DNA of 64,000 bases from Malurus cyaneus samueli (lineage: Eukaryota; Chordata; Aves; Passeriformes; Maluridae), in contig CM019217.1 of assembly GCA_009741485.1 (NCBI GenBank), positions 45,687,814-45,751,813 on the forward strand, given 5' to 3'. Shown piece after piece: positions 50,501 through 63,267 of the stretch. How positions within the stretch are numbered: the first letter of the stretch is position 1; each line of letters starts with the position of its first letter. The notes beneath the pieces were generated by a model. The model was given only the letters and a program-made list of their open reading frames with translations, ran no database searches and had not been told where the DNA came from. A program made the translations under genes and the position numbers.

Positions 50501-52043
50501 TTACCACTCTCTTCTGCTCCCCTCTGCCTGACAGCATCTCTGGGAGCCTGGTTTAGGTTGTGCATTCGGACCACAGAATGGGGTCCCTGGAAAGTCTATT
50601 TTCAGGGAGAAATTGTGTTCAGCCCTGCATCCTTGCAGCAGCATTTCTTAGGTAAACAGTAATTTTTGCACACTTGGTTTTGCACACTTACATCCCTACC
50701 TACCCCTTCATACTCAGGCAAATGGAGTATTTACCACCACTCAGTTCTTTTTTGATTCCTTCAAATCCTTGAACAAAATTGCCCCCCTTTAGGGGCATGA
50801 TATGGTTTCAGTTCAGCTTGTTGATAGGGAAAGAAGCCAGAATTGTTTTGTATGGAAGCTGAATTTGACCTCTGAAGAGGAAGATTAAATTTATCCATCA
50901 TCTTCCATTTGTCCCTCTCTCAGCTGCTCTGTGAATGCTGCCCACGGGTGTTTCACCCCTGTGCTGGGACAACACTCTGTCACTTGCATCAGTTGCCATT
51001 GAGTATTTCTTCCCTGCCTGCAGACAGGGAATCTCTTCCTTGGCTTTCCAGACATGTAACACAAATCCGCCTTCCCCTCATGGCTTGGCTTCTTATCTGT
51101 TCCTGCATAGTGTACACAGCATGTGATGGTTTCTTCTTGTCCAAGTTCATCCTTTCTGCTCTCAGCAGTATTGTGCTACTTCATTGCTGAATGGACTCAT
51201 TCCTTGGAAAGAAAGAAATGCACAGCTTTTTCTACTTCACTCGTATCATATGCTCTGAAATCCATACCCAGGTGACAGACAGGAAAGAGTGAACTCAGCT
51301 CTCCAGTGAGAGCACTGATGGAGAGCTTTGGCACCAAGTGCTGCAAAGCAAGCTTGCTCATGCTGCCTCTGTGCAAGCATGCACCTGCAAACCCAGAGCT
51401 AGCATGCACAGAAAATCAGGCTTATGGGGAGTGGGGAGGTTGGAAAGACAAATGATGGAAGCACCTCTCAGCTGTTAACGTGCACATTCCAGCATGAGAA
51501 CTCACTGGGGGATCAGGGAGTGCAATTTGTATGAACTAACAGTCTAGCAAAATCTTATGCTGCAGAAGGAAACTTTGAGGTTTCGGGATATCTTACAATG
51601 GGTAGTTCAAAGCCAGAGGATATAAAGCTACCTCCTGCAAAGTAGAAACCTGCTGGAGATTTTGAAAGGTCTTCATGCAGGGCGGAAGAACAGCATTAAA
51701 CAAATCAATTTATTTATATAACCTCCAAATGATTCAAGGTTACACGGAGATTGCAACGTACTGCCTACAGCTAGTAGTGATGGATTCAATGAGGGGCTGG
51801 TGAGGCCAAAGTAACCACAGAGCTTCTGAGTGTCTTGGAACATGAATCTCCAAAACAAAACAAATGCAAGGTTTCTTTCTGCATCCCAGTAACCTGCTGG
51901 ATTACCAGCTTGGCACTAATAAAAACCTGTTGGGAGGGGAGTCCTCTGAAGGCAGTACCACTTATGCACAGCAAAAGCATCCCCTTGCCTACCTTGCCCT
52001 GAGTGTGGTGTGCAGTGTGAAGCTTGCAGTTTGTGTGCATCAT
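47583..52043. other. Unique DNA, no supported gene
   Basis: A (GTTTT)n tract lies at 49437-49464. Open frames of 107-115 codons at 48418-48741, 49748-50074 and 50184-50531 show no domains, splice context or homology I recognise. Confidence 0.5.
49437..49464. repeat. T run followed by (GTTTT)n
   Basis: Ten T then GTTTT units. Confidence 0.8.
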
Positions 52044-52100
52044 CATTTGGGCTGGAAAGGACCTTAAAAATCACTGTGTCCAACCAAATCCAGTGATGCT
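52044..52100 (-). mobile_element. Short CR1 3' end
   Basis: The plus strand reads TTGGGCTGGAAAGGACCTTA, AAAATCACTGTGTCCAACC, the mirror of the last part of CR1; the terminal ATTCTATGAT unit is missing. Confidence 0.75.
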
Positions 52101-54325
52101 ACTGTAATTTTTCATTTTTCCTGGGACAAGAGAAAAACTTTTTTTTATCTTGATACCTTTCGATCCACTTGTGCAGCTAGGAGAAATGTAGGATTCTGCC
52201 CTCCTCTACATGAAGAGCTCTGAAACCCAGATTTACTTTACTGGAAAGCATTTAATCATGGGACTGTGGTCTCATTTGGAGTGGATATAGCAACACCCTC
52301 CTTCTGCATAAGCGTTGTATGGAGTAGCTAAGAATCAATGGATATCACAGAGGGAAAGAAAGCTTGCATGTCTCTCCATTCTGGGGAGGGAGGAATAGGA
52401 TGTGGGATTAGCTATAGGATTTAAATGCAGTCATGTGCTCTTAACCTAAGGACTATACCACCCTTCCCCTCAAGCAGATGCTTCTCCTACAGTTACAGCC
52501 AGCCTGGACCTTTTAGTCATGGTACAATTCACTGCCACTGAGCTGATCAAATTATCGCAGTGTCTGGTTTACAATATCACTGATTAAGTCACAGAGGAGG
52601 AAGCTAATTATAGAGGAGCATGCTATTTGCACACAGGGATGCTGTAGCAAGCTCTGCAGGAGGCAGATGGAAGTATTTTGAAAGGAAAAAAAAAAGGGAA
52701 AAGGCATAAGGCAGCAAAATAATTTTTGTAGGGAATGCTGCAGCTCTGTTTTCTCTTGAGGCATTTATTCTGTGCAGTAGAGATGGTCTGAGAAACGTTC
52801 TCAAAATTTAAGGGTACAGTTCCAAGATGCTGCTTTAATTTTATTATTGGCCATGTGATCATTATGCTACAGACTAGAATAGCTCAAGCTTGGGTTTAAT
52901 GTCAACCTGTCAGTGAATTAATCATTGAACAAGCATTACATAATTACACTGTATCACAAGATTAGAATATAAGGGATTCTTTTTTTGGGTAGGTGGGGAT
53001 ATTTTAATTCAGAGCGATCTGATTTGTATTGATCTTTCTTTAACGCGTTTAAGGGTAAGTGTACTTAGGAGCCAACCACATCATAAAAACAAGCTCTGCA
53101 GTCAAATGGAGGAGAGCTGTGGCATGACCACACCGTGGCTACTTGCTCAGAAGATTCATTGAAGCAGATGGAACTGACAACTAGTTACAGTGCCCTTGAA
53201 GAGAAACATTTCAAATGCAAAACAATCTTATACTTTACTTACAATTGATATTTTCTACAATGATCTAGGCCATTTTAGTTATCCAACTTTACAACAGGAA
53301 GTACAAGTTACCAGAATGTGAGTCTGACATTGCCTTACTTTGTGTCTCATGAGATGGTTTATAAAGGAGTGTAACGGAGAGCTGTTGATGCATTTGTATG
53401 TGTGTCTTAGCGCCAGCAAAGCTTAACCTGCTTTATAAATCCTGTGGAATAAAGCTTTCTGACTTGTCACCGTAAGATTTTAAAAGAAAGTGGTCTGTTG
53501 ACCAGGAATTCATGGAAATGCTGCTTTGACAGCTTTTCTTGTGAAAGCTGGCAGAGTTTAGCTCACAAACTATAACACGGTGCTTTTCTTAGAGGAGATT
53601 AACAGACAAGGGGGGCTGAAGTGACTTTCCTGTAGGACATACATGAATCCCCTGCAGTCAAATCATTAAACCCCCAATAGGTCAGCAGAAGTGCAGATAG
53701 CACAAGCAGAAGGAGGAATCGGATTACTCCACTTTGGCTAGCTCTGGAAGGGCATTTAGCAGACCATTTTCAGTTTGACAGGATCTGTTAGCACAGTAGG
53801 ATGGGAGGAAGGCCATAATTTCCTCTCTGTGGGAATGACCATTGAGAAATCAGGTGGTAGGAGAGGTACAAGCATTTACTTTGTGAGGATGAGCTTTGAA
53901 ATGGGAGTCATTTATTTTGTCTCTGCTTACAGAAGGCCTAAGTAGCAGCCAGCTGGATTCTGAGATTTTTTTTGTCCATGGACTGGTAGGTAATTTTTTG
54001 AAAGAAGAATGGCACTAAGAAGCAGGAGATCTGTCTGGGGTATCAGTAACACCACATCATCACTGAAAGCCTGACCTATCAGCAGCCTGCTGCTGCTTGG
54101 GGAGCAACACCCTTGCCTGGGATGCTGAAGATGAGACACAGGGACAGGCTGTCAGCACATTTGCACAGAGGAAGGAACAAACCGCTTGAAAAAAATGTAT
54201 TTGCGACAGGTGTGATTTTCCTTCTGCTGGCATAACCTTAGCTTTGTTTGGACCCATGTGCAACTTGGAAATTCATGGTGAAAGTATCCTGGAGCCAGGG
54301 TTGTGCCTGGTTCTCTGAGAGGAAC
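52101..54325. other. Unique DNA, no supported feature
   Basis: An A run at about 52687-52695 and an AT-rich stretch with ATTA cores near 52915-52960 are all that is seen. Confidence 0.5.
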
Positions 54326-54962
54326 TGTCATGGATTGCAGGGTTATGGTTTAACCCCAGTCAGCACTAAGTACCATGAGGACGCTCATCCTCTCCCCTGT
54401 CCTCCAGAGGGGAGGAGAATCAGAAACGAAAAAGTAAACCTTGTGGGTTGAGAGCAAACAAAATATAATAATAATTATAATATTGATGATGATAATAGTA
54501 GTAGTAACAGCATTAAAGAGTCCTCTCCAACTCAAACGATTTTATGATTCTATGAATTGTAATGAAAAAGAGACAGAAATAAAATATGAGAAAAAAACAA
54601 GTGATGAGCAATGGAGCTGCTCACCTCTCACTGACCAATGTGCAGTCAGTGCCAAGCATGGATTGACACATCCCAACCAATTCACTCAATTTTACAGACT
54701 AAGCATGACATTCTGTGGTGTGGAATATCCCTTTGGCCAGTTTGGGTCAGCTGTCCTGGCCATGCTCCTATCCCAGCTTCTTGTGCAACCCTTCAGTGGC
54801 AAAGCACGGGAAACTGAGTAAGTAATGATGGGAAGCACTACTGAGCAGCAGCCAAAGTATCAGTTTTGTTTTATCAACATTATTCTCATACTGAATCCAA
54901 AACACAGCATTACCCCAGCTACTGGGAGGAAAATCAAATCTATCCCAGCTCAAACTATGACA
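54326..54962 (-). mobile_element. Solo LTR of an avian ERV superfamily
   Basis: Bounded by TGTCATGG on the left and CTATGACA on the right. On the minus strand it follows the known order of this LTR: AGCTGGGATAGATTTGATTT, GTGTTTTGGATTCAGTATGA, GAATAATGTTGATAA, CAGCTGACCCAAACTGGCC, AAAGGGATATTCCA, and ends TGGGGTTAAACC. Its TATA region is worn. A short extra segment near the left end (GGATTGCAGGGTTA) and an inserted CR1 tail at 54518-54559 break it. No exact target-site duplication is found and no internal retroviral sequence flanks it. The 126-codon frame on the plus strand is spurious. The 384 bp to the next LTR hold no feature I recognise. Confidence 0.9.
54518..54559 (+). mobile_element. 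42-bp CR1 tail nested in the LTR
   Basis: GAGTCCTCTCCAACTCAAAC then GATTTTATGATTCTATGA is a CR1 3' terminus in plus orientation, inside a minus-strand LTR and directly beside its ATA/GTA trinucleotide-rich tract. It postdates the LTR. Confidence 0.7.
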
Positions 54963-55346
54963 GAAGGAAACATCAATAGCTGGTGTGTCTAAGCATTTGA
55001 CACATTGCAGCACGAAGTCTGGAGTGAACAGAGAATGAGCCTAACATATTTTTCTAGCTAAAGGTAATTAATTATGTGGGAAACTCCTGGCATGGAAAAT
55101 GCCAACACCCTAATGGATTACTTCTGTGTCTGCGCCAGGGATGTGGAGCCAATTTGTGGCAGTACCCTGAGGTTTGCCTGTGTGTGAGTTGCTGTTCCTC
55201 AGGTTGGGTCTCATCTGCTAGTGAAGGTCTCACTTTGTGTTAGAGAAGCTTGCAAGTCCTGATAAGAGCTATATGGGCTGTACCGTCTCTGGACTGATGT
55301 GTCCAATAATGCTTCCCTTTGAAGCGACCTGTGGGGCACTATAAAC

Positions 55347-55904
55347 TGTTAAATGGAGTCAATTTTCTTTCACAACAGCTTGTTTGGGGCTATGTTTGGG
55401 ATTTGTGCTGGAAACAGTGTTGGTAGCACGGGGATATTTTCAATACTGCTGCCCAGCGCTTACACTGGGTCAAGGCTCTTTCTGCCTCTCACCACACCCC
55501 ACCAGCACAGAGGCTGTGGATGACAAGAACCTGGGAGGAGACACAGCTGGGAGAGCTGATCCCAGCTAACCCAAGGGATATTCCAATCTACATGGCATCG
55601 TACTCAACTGGGGGAAGAAGGAACGGGGTACCTTGAGAATGATGGCATTTGCTTTCTCAAGTAAAATCCACGCATGGAGAAGCTTGGGCATGCAGGGCTT
55701 TCCTGTGGATGGCTGAGCACCTGTCTGCCCGTGGGAAATGGTGAATGAATTCCTTGTGTTGCTTTGCTTGCATTCACAACTTTTGCTCTACCTGTTTTAG
55801 CGTCTTTATCTCAACCCTTCTGATTCTCTCCCCCACCCCACTGGTAGGGGAGCGAGTCACCAGCTATTTGGGGCTAAGCTGTTGGCTGAGGTTAACACAT
55901 GACA
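55347..55904 (+). mobile_element. LTR of the same ERV superfamily, plus orientation
   Basis: In LTR order: AGTCAATTTTCTTTCAC, GGGGCTATGTTTGGGATTTG, TGCTGGAAACAGTGTTG, CAAGGCTCTTTCTGCCTCTC, CTGGGAGGAGACACAGCTGG, AAGGGATATTCCA, CAACTGGGGGAAGAAGG, TTAGCGTCTTTATCTCAACC, CTGATTCTCTCCCCCACCCC, ending TTGGCTGAGGTTAACACATGACA in two parts (TTGGCTGAGGTTAACAC, ATGACA). The start is worn, and no internal sequence or target-site duplication is seen. It faces the LTR at 54326-54962 in opposite orientation. Confidence 0.88.
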
Positions 55905-57291
55905 CTGAATAAGTGTGTGACTCTGCCACGGGTGTAAGAAAAACATGTCCTGTCCAGTTGTGGCAAATTTGGCATTCTATATAGGCGATAAAATAGATAC
56001 CACTTTTCGGTTTTATTCTTTCGGTATAGTAAGTTGCAAGACACCTGTAACATAAGCTTAAAAATAAGGCAGGCCAGATAATTGTGTCCTGGTATTTACT
56101 TTCTGAACTGGTCTAAGGAGGATGTTTAAATGCTGAGAACAGGACTGCTTAAATGTTCATAAGAGTCTCAGTATAAAATCCTAATGAGCAATAATCTGTG
56201 TCTAATTCCTCTAATGTAGTCTCTGGTCTGAATGATAGCACTTGTATTACTTTCTATGAAACACATTTACCTCCTGCATTTCATTTGACTGTAATTCTTC
56301 TGCAGTTTACATTTGGCTGATTTTGTTTTATTCTTAATAGTAACTCTATCTAAGCACAGATACATCTCTTTAAAAAAACACCCTAAACATATTTAAATAG
56401 TACTGAAATAAGATTCTTCTAGCTGCAGCTATAATAACATCTCTAATGTTTAACAAGCCACAAGAACTGGAAGAATATAATAATTTACTTGGCTCATAAA
56501 AGAGCAGAAGTAGTTACATAAAACGAACATATCGGTCTGCTGTTATTCCTATTCCACACAGCTCCCTGTGGCTTATTTCATTTTAGGATTATTTTTCTTT
56601 TTTTCAAGGAAAATTAATTCAATGATGATACAGTTTCTTCTGGGTCAGAGAGACCAGGTTAGCCAGAAAGAAATGACTTCTCAGAAACAGAAAGATGATA
56701 TGTTTCCTGGCTTTCAACCCTGTTACTAGGACAATAGATGGATATGAATTTCAACAAATACAAAATAACCCCAATTGGAGAGCTACTCCAAGAGGGATTC
56801 TGAAATGAGACAAAAACAAATGGGTTTATAGAACTGTAAAACAAAATACTACATTACTTATATCACTTTTCCTGAAGGCATAAAAAGATATTAAAAAGTC
56901 ATTAGCCATGCTAGCTTGGTCACCCGAGAATCTTTGGGAATGACACTACAATTCCACTTTCTTAATGACCGTGTGGCTTTGTGAAAGTGGAAAGACTACA
57001 GAATTAATTCTTCTGGAGTAGTTCTTTGCTGGAAAGATGGCAAAGTGTCCCTAGCAGCTCTGAGACAAGTGCCTGCTCCAAACACAAATTTAAAGGTCAG
57101 CCCTTGTGGCTGATATTCCAGCCTGTGCTAGGTCTGCAGAGGTGGTGCTAGGAGCTCCTGTGGAAGCCTCCTCATGTATCCAGCAACCTTTCCAGTCATC
57201 CTATAATTTTATATCTTCTCATTTCATAAGGCTATGCATTATACCTCTCCAATTTTATGCTCCAATTTTATTTAATTTTAGGCTTAATTTT

Positions 57292-57293
<2 letters not shown>
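55905..57293. other. Unique AT-rich DNA, no supported feature
   Basis: Ordinary sequence with an A+C-rich phase around 56400-56900; no repeat or exon recognised. Confidence 0.5.

Positions 57294-57323
<30 letters not shown>
57294..57323. repeat. T30 homopolymer
   Basis: Thirty consecutive T. No AATAAA on the minus strand close to it, so it is not readily explained as a retrocopy tail. Confidence 0.9.
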
Positions 57324-57324
<1 letters not shown>

Positions 57325-58604
57325 AGAAAAAACATTACACCTTTTGGGAAAAGTGTATCGTTTGAGGTGGGGTGAAAACTACAGATAGCTGTCTGCTGCT
57401 GTCCCTTGGCAGTCAGAGGTCTGTCCTCCCAGGAGGAGACACTTGCAACGTTTTCAGGAAGAGCAGGGCTTTGGGATCAGATCCACCTCAATGCATGCTC
57501 CAGTGGCATTTCTGGCTTACAGCTGGTGTGTTCTTGGTATTGAGTGCACGCATAACTCAGCTGCTGCTGACTTGTCTCCACTGAGGTGCACAGGGCTCTC
57601 ATAGCTTTCTTTTGTGTAAAACAGTTCTGCTACTTGGAATGATGTAGGGGAAAAGGGAATTTGTCGCTGTATATTCTACATTTTAGCCCAACCCTTTGTC
57701 CTGCCTTGGTGAGAAGAAATAGCAAACTCATCTACAGAGCAATTTCATTCTGTGACTTGTTGACTGGAAGCAAGAGCAATTCTCATAGTTTATTTGCTAG
57801 AGTGATTTCCAACCCTCTGAATGAAAGATGAGCTTGTGGAATCGAAGCCTACATTTAAGGCCTATAAAACATGACACGTGGAGAGAAGGATGTGTATGTA
57901 TAACTAAATTTCCTCCAAGGGATTTCTCAGAGCCCCAGGCTGGAGCGATCCATAGTGCAGGGAAGGGTTTCTTTAGCCAGTGACCAGATGAAAGGTGATC
58001 TTCCTACTGGGAGTTGGCACTGCTGGTGCTTTCAGTCCTGGAAATCCTCATGGCAAAGGAGATTGCTGAGAGCAGCTTCTGCTCTGTTTTGTGAAGCCAG
58101 AAGTTTGTCCTTCATTTCTCTTGCTCTCCCTTTGCACAGCCTTGGTGAGCCACAGTTTTGACATGGTACTGGAATATCCATGATATCATGGACAGCAGGA
58201 AGGCAAGGAAATGATAGGACTGGGAAATCAGCTATTAATTCTGAATATAGTCTGTCCTCTGCTTAGATCTTATTTGTACTCCTTCTCTCAGTTTTAAGCC
58301 CTCGATAGCCTGTCATTGATAATTATCACAGTTGAGAAATCATTGCTGAATAATAAAATATCTCTGAAGGAGGTTGAGGGGCAACAAAGATTGTAGATTT
58401 GGTGTTCTGCAGGGTGAGGGTGGGGGGACAGCCCTTGGAGGGCACACGCTGGCACCTTGCAGGGCTCGTCCCCAGCTGAGGGTAGGGCAGGGCACGAACA
58501 CCTCTCTGAAGGGCAGGGGCTGCTCTCCCTGGCACCAGGGCTCCTCTGCTCCTGGTTTATCCAGGCACACGGCAAAATCCTCCAGGCTGTGCCAGCCACC
58601 CGGA
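57324..58604. other. Unassigned DNA, G-rich patch before the LTR fragment
   Basis: No feature to about 58320. The 58320-58604 part is GC-rich and adjoins the LTR fragment; it may be an unrecognised continuation of the LTR. Confidence 0.45.
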
Positions 58605-58793
58605 ACTGAGTGCAGGGGCAGCATGAGAAGCAGAAAAGACATTGACAATGTGCAAATGTTGGGGTTTTTTTGTGCAAGCGATGAGGAAAAGATCCCTCTG
58701 CTACCACCACTGTCTCCAACAGAAATCCCAAACACAGCTCCATAGCAGCTACCATACCAGTGAAGAAAATGATCTCTACCCCAGGCCAAACCA
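58605..58793 (-). mobile_element. Fragment of the same ERV LTR superfamily
   Basis: On the minus strand: TGGTTTGGCCTGGGGTAGAG, ATCATTTTCTTCACTGG, GGAGCTGTGTTTGGGATTTC, TGTTGGAGACAGTGGTGG, CTTTTCTGCTTCTCATGCTG. These match the first 190 or so bases of the LTR at 55347 in order. Past 58605 the similarity fades. A 266-codon open frame (58294-59094, minus), the longest in the window, runs straight through it and through a poly-pyrimidine tract, so I regard it as LTR-derived chance coding. Confidence 0.8.
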
Positions 58794-61700
58794 GCGCACT
58801 GGGCTGGTGCAAAGATTCACCTTCCCACTCCATCCCCTGTGTGAGAGCAGCAGGACAGGACTGAGTCAAATGGCTCTCTGCAGCACAATGAGCAGGGGCT
58901 GGGCTCAGTACTTCTTTTCTACTTGCCTTTTTTTTTCTTTTCTTCCCAGTTCCTTGTGTTCTCACTTCTACTAGAGCTTTTGTAAAATTACACTTTATCA
59001 GGCTTGACCTGCTCTTTCTTTTTTTTTGCAGGGTGGAAGTGAGCCGTGAGCTTTGCTGTGGCTGGAGTGAGGCTGAGCTTAAAAGTTTGATCATCGTGAT
59101 GTTTGTGAAGGTAAAGTAGAAGTAAAGAGCAAAGTTATTGGAAGTTTCTTGCTTGTTTGTTCTAAGTTTTTTCTAAGAAACTTGCTGCCGGGCAGAGCCA
59201 AGGTTTGGGAGCTGGCTGTCAGGAGCTCTCCTTGCAAAATGAAGGCTGCTTTTTTCCCTTCTGTCATTTATTAATGGATTTTGGGATGTGTGGGATTATG
59301 GGGAGCTGTTTTTTCATGCTTAAATTTTCTCACTCATTTTGGACTTTGAACATGCCAACAGTACAACTGGTTATGTTTTTAATTAGTGGTGCAGGTGTGG
59401 TGGGGGTTGTTGTGAGGGGTGTTCTTGTCTGTCTTGTGGGGTTTTTGTTCGGTTCAGTTGTTTTCTTTTTCAGTATAGCCATGTCAAAAAGGAGTTTATG
59501 TTTTTATTGAACAAATGGCCATACCTAGGCATTTAGAAACTCTAGTTCTCCCAGGACTATGGTCTGGCGGCAGTGGATTGCCCTGGGAATGTGCCAAGAT
59601 TTCTTGTTCTCTCCAGATTTCCTAGAATATATGAGTTAAGTGCCTGAAATTTGTGGGGATGAAACTGGCCCACAGGGCCTGATTCAGAGTCAGGTGTTAT
59701 TTCACAAGAGTGGCATCAGGCTTGTATTTATTTTGGGGTGGTTTCAGGATGTCTTTTGATATGGCACCAAGTGATAACTGGGTGTCTCGTGCAGGGCTGT
59801 GTGAGCTGAGTGTCTCCATTTGATGAGTAGCTAAAGGGAGACAAATTACAAGGAATTGCAATAATCAGGTTGCTGGGGTTGGGGCAAAATCAATATCAGT
59901 GGCAGAATTTCAGTGTTGGGAAACAAATGTTAGCAAAGTCAGGTAATATTCGAAAGATGGAGAATGTACTGGGAGTAGAGAAAAGGGAAGAAGTGGGCAT
60001 TTCCCCCCTTTCTAAAAATTTTTGTCTATTTTTAATGTGGTTTTGTGGTGTGGTTTTTTTGTTGTTGTTGTTGTTTGTTTTTGGTTTTTTTTGTAATCAC
60101 CTTCAAGTTCTGCAGTAATCTATATTGTGGGTTACAGTTCAAATTGATTTTGAAGGCAAGGTTTTACCCAAAAGGTGAATATGTTGAAAATAAATGGAAA
60201 TGGATTATTAACTAGGAGAGCAATGGGGTGACCAGGTGTCATAACTTCAGATTTGAGTGCATTTACGTGTAAGAAAACTTGATTACATTTGGTTTTTCAC
60301 TTTTGTGTGGAGCTGGGGAAAAGAGAGCCCAGAATAACAGCATCAAATGAGGTAAAAGTGAAATAAATCTGTAGAGTAATAGAAAGCTGTTGAGAAATGC
60401 CGAGTTTCAGTAAAGGGCAATAACATAAAGGCCAGCACAGCCTATGGGCTCTGAGTAAACTTAAATTTCAAGCAACTTTTTATGCAGCAACCATTTGAGC
60501 TGAACAGGGAGAGGAGGAGGATACCAGACAATAAGGACTTGTCTCTGGAGTGCAGCTCAGTTCTAAATCAATCGTACGGTGCTTTTGAAATGCCAGTGAA
60601 TGCTTCCAAGCATTATATTAAAATTTCATGATCAATAATGCTGAAAGCTGCGCTGCACACAGGCTAAAATAACAGCTGATAATTCACCAGTATATGAATT
60701 TAATAAAAAGTTGCTCACCGGTGTTAGCTGCAATGCACTGTCCGGGTTATCCTCTTGATTAGAAATTACCTGTCTAAACAGTCCTTTTTTGTTAGGTGAG
60801 CACAGATCCAAGATAGTAGTGCTCATTCTCTGGTGTATTTACTGGCAGAAGTAGGTGGCTGTTTATTCAAACTTGGTCTAGCTGCTAAGGAACACCGCTT
60901 TTTTTTCTTTTCTGTAAACATATTATGGTCTGCATCAAAGGAATGCCCGCAGGCCCAGCTGTGTTCAGGACTCTATCATTCCAGTCAGCAGCAGCCCCTG
61001 TCCTAAAGACTTAAAGTATAAATAGACAAGAGCCAGAGGGCTAAGAGGTGGAAGGGAAGTGGTAGAATACCTGGGAACAAGTAGAATTGATTACAAAGGC
61101 TCCTTCAGTTATCCTTGGAAAACCCAAAGAATTGATTATTAAACCTATGTTCAACTCGTGGCTTCATCTGTCCAAGACACTTCTTGAAATGGGAATTAAT
61201 TATTCAGGAGCTTCTTTGAAGATTTACCTGGGTTATTCTTTTTCATTAAAAACAATAAGTTTTTTATACTTATCAACTTGAATATAGACGGGAAGTTTGT
61301 GTGTTATGATACTGAATGCTAAATTACTTAACCTTTGACTGCTAGGTTGTTAAAATCCCTGTATGATGCTGAAGCTAACTTTGTGTTTACTTGCTACCTC
61401 AGTGTTTTGCATCGTGTCTTTCCACTGTTTATCCAGCGTGTGAAAAACATTCAAATCCCTCAGCTGTCTGAGAGATTTTGAAAGCTACTATTTCCCAGGA
61501 CTTGCAACTGTTTGGCTGTCTGTAGAATATTTTAGGATACTTTTACTGGTTTTTGTTGAACCTCTTCCACTTCTCATGAATGAGCAAGGATTTGGTGGAG
61601 TGCAGGTAAGCTCAAGGCTAACTTTCACTGCCACCTAGGGTGGGTGAAACCAGGCTTTTTTAGCTGTGCTGCAAGAATTATTTATATTTTTTCATATATC

Positions 61701-62976
61701 AGGGTTATTTGGGAATAGAATTTGGAATGCAGTTGCCCCCCTGCTCAAGGTATTGACCTCAGGAAGGCAGGTATGCTGTTTGGTTTGTGGATAATTAGGT
61801 CCATATGATGCCATTTGAAATAACACAATTTCAGGAATAAAGAATGAGACCGTTCTGTCACATCTTCTTCTGCCTAAAGGCATACTATCGTTTAATGATG
61901 GTGTACTCTCCTGACATATGGGAAAACTGGATTTACATCACTGTTTATTTTTACAAGTTGTTATGCTTAATAAACAAAAAATGAGGGAACAGTCTTCATG
62001 AATGTAATGCTCATGTACTCTGAGGTATTTCATCTTTATTGGCATGTCAGATCTTTTGGTAATTCTGCAGCAGCTGGCAATTCTAGATGGTATTGCCTGG
62101 AGGATGTGGGTACAGGCTTGTCTAATATTGGGGATTACATGACGATGTGGAGTTATGCAATAAAATATTACATATTTTGTACTAGCAAATCTTTCACTAG
62201 CTCCAAGTGACTCTAACCGTTCGAACCCCTAATGCACTGCCCTAATTAGTCTGCTGAAACCCCTGCTTTAATTAGATGTTCACAGCTTCAGTGCATTGAT
62301 TCTTTATCCCTTGTAATGGTAGAGGCTGCTGTCCAAAACACTTATTTTATTGAAGTTTGTGTGTCTTGATATATTCTGGTGTTTCTGATGTGGTTGGATG
62401 TCTGCCCAGGATTTTTTTGAAAGTATGAAACACTTATAAAAAATTCTAATTTTACTGTATTTGTCAGGGATATGGTAGACCATAAAAATAAAGCATATTG
62501 TAGGACTACACTAACTCACAGTAATGGCCTTGAATCCTTCTGTGGGAAACTAGTTGTTACAAATTAGCGAGCAAATGCGCATTCACAAATAAGCAGTGTG
62601 TCTCTCATTTATTTGGACAATTGTTCTTTAAATAATTTATGGCAACACTTCATAGTGATCAAATAGTGTGGATACCACAGCAGTACGTCTTGCAAGAGTG
62701 AAGAGGGACTGGTAGCACACACTTGCTACTAAGTCTTTGCCTAGAAAAAGCGTGAATCCAGAGGGAAAAATTAATCTTGTGGAACATGCAGGATGTTCAT
62801 GAGTAGTGGTCTGTACACCCTGAAGATCTTGATGCAGAGAAAACCACGGAAGACAGGCTGTCCTGCTCTTTATGGGTCCTGGTCCTACCATGTCTCAGGG
62901 TTTTGGATTGGTTAATTCTGCTTTCTGTTATTGCAAGCACTACATGGGAAACTGTTTGGACTTACATTATCAGCTG
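58794..62976. other. Unique, strongly G+T-rich DNA
   Basis: 59396-59460 and 60038-60093 are almost purely G and T. TTGCAG acceptor-like sequence near 59030 has no supported exon behind it. No repeat or RNA gene is recognised. Confidence 0.5.
60038..60093. repeat. G/T low complexity with (GTT)n
   Basis: Five GTT units at 60061-60075 inside a longer T/G-only stretch. Confidence 0.85.
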
Positions 62977-63170
62977 AAAGATTGGTTAGGCATTGGAATA
63001 AGCTGCCCAAGGAGGCGCTGGAGTCACCATCTCTGGAAGTGTTTAAGAGGCATCTGGACGTGGCACTTGAGGACATGGTTTAGGAGTGATTATGGTGGTG
63101 CTGGGATGGTGGTTGGACTGGATGATCTTGAAAATCTCTTCCAACCTTGGTGATTCTGTGATATTTAAAG
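62977..63170 (+). mobile_element. CR1 LINE, 3' end with ORF2 tail
   Basis: Translates as [20 protein letters not shown], then [14 protein letters not shown] and a stop, the CR1 ORF2 C terminus in an unbroken frame. It is followed by GGTTGGACTGGATGATCTTG and CTTCCAACCTTGGTGATTC. Better preserved than the other tails here, but only about 190 bp long. Confidence 0.93.
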
Positions 63171-63267
63171 TTACGTTTAGCTTCTATTTCTAAGTGTGAA
63201 ACACATACGTAGATGCCCTCAAAGCTCATCTTTTATTTTTTAGTATAGTACTGTTTTGAAAACTGTC

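Noticed and set aside
57294..57323. T30 as the poly(A) tail of a minus-strand retrocopy
   Set aside because: No TTTATT within about 40 bases on the expected side and no target-site duplication seen.
58294..59094. A 266-codon open frame on the minus strand, the longest in the window
   Set aside because: It crosses the LTR fragment at 58605-58793 and a pyrimidine-rich tract, its residues track LTR nucleotide motifs, and it shows no known domain.
62209..62231. GTTCGAACCC, resembling a tRNA B box
   Set aside because: The flanking bases cannot form a T stem and no A box or acceptor stem is present.
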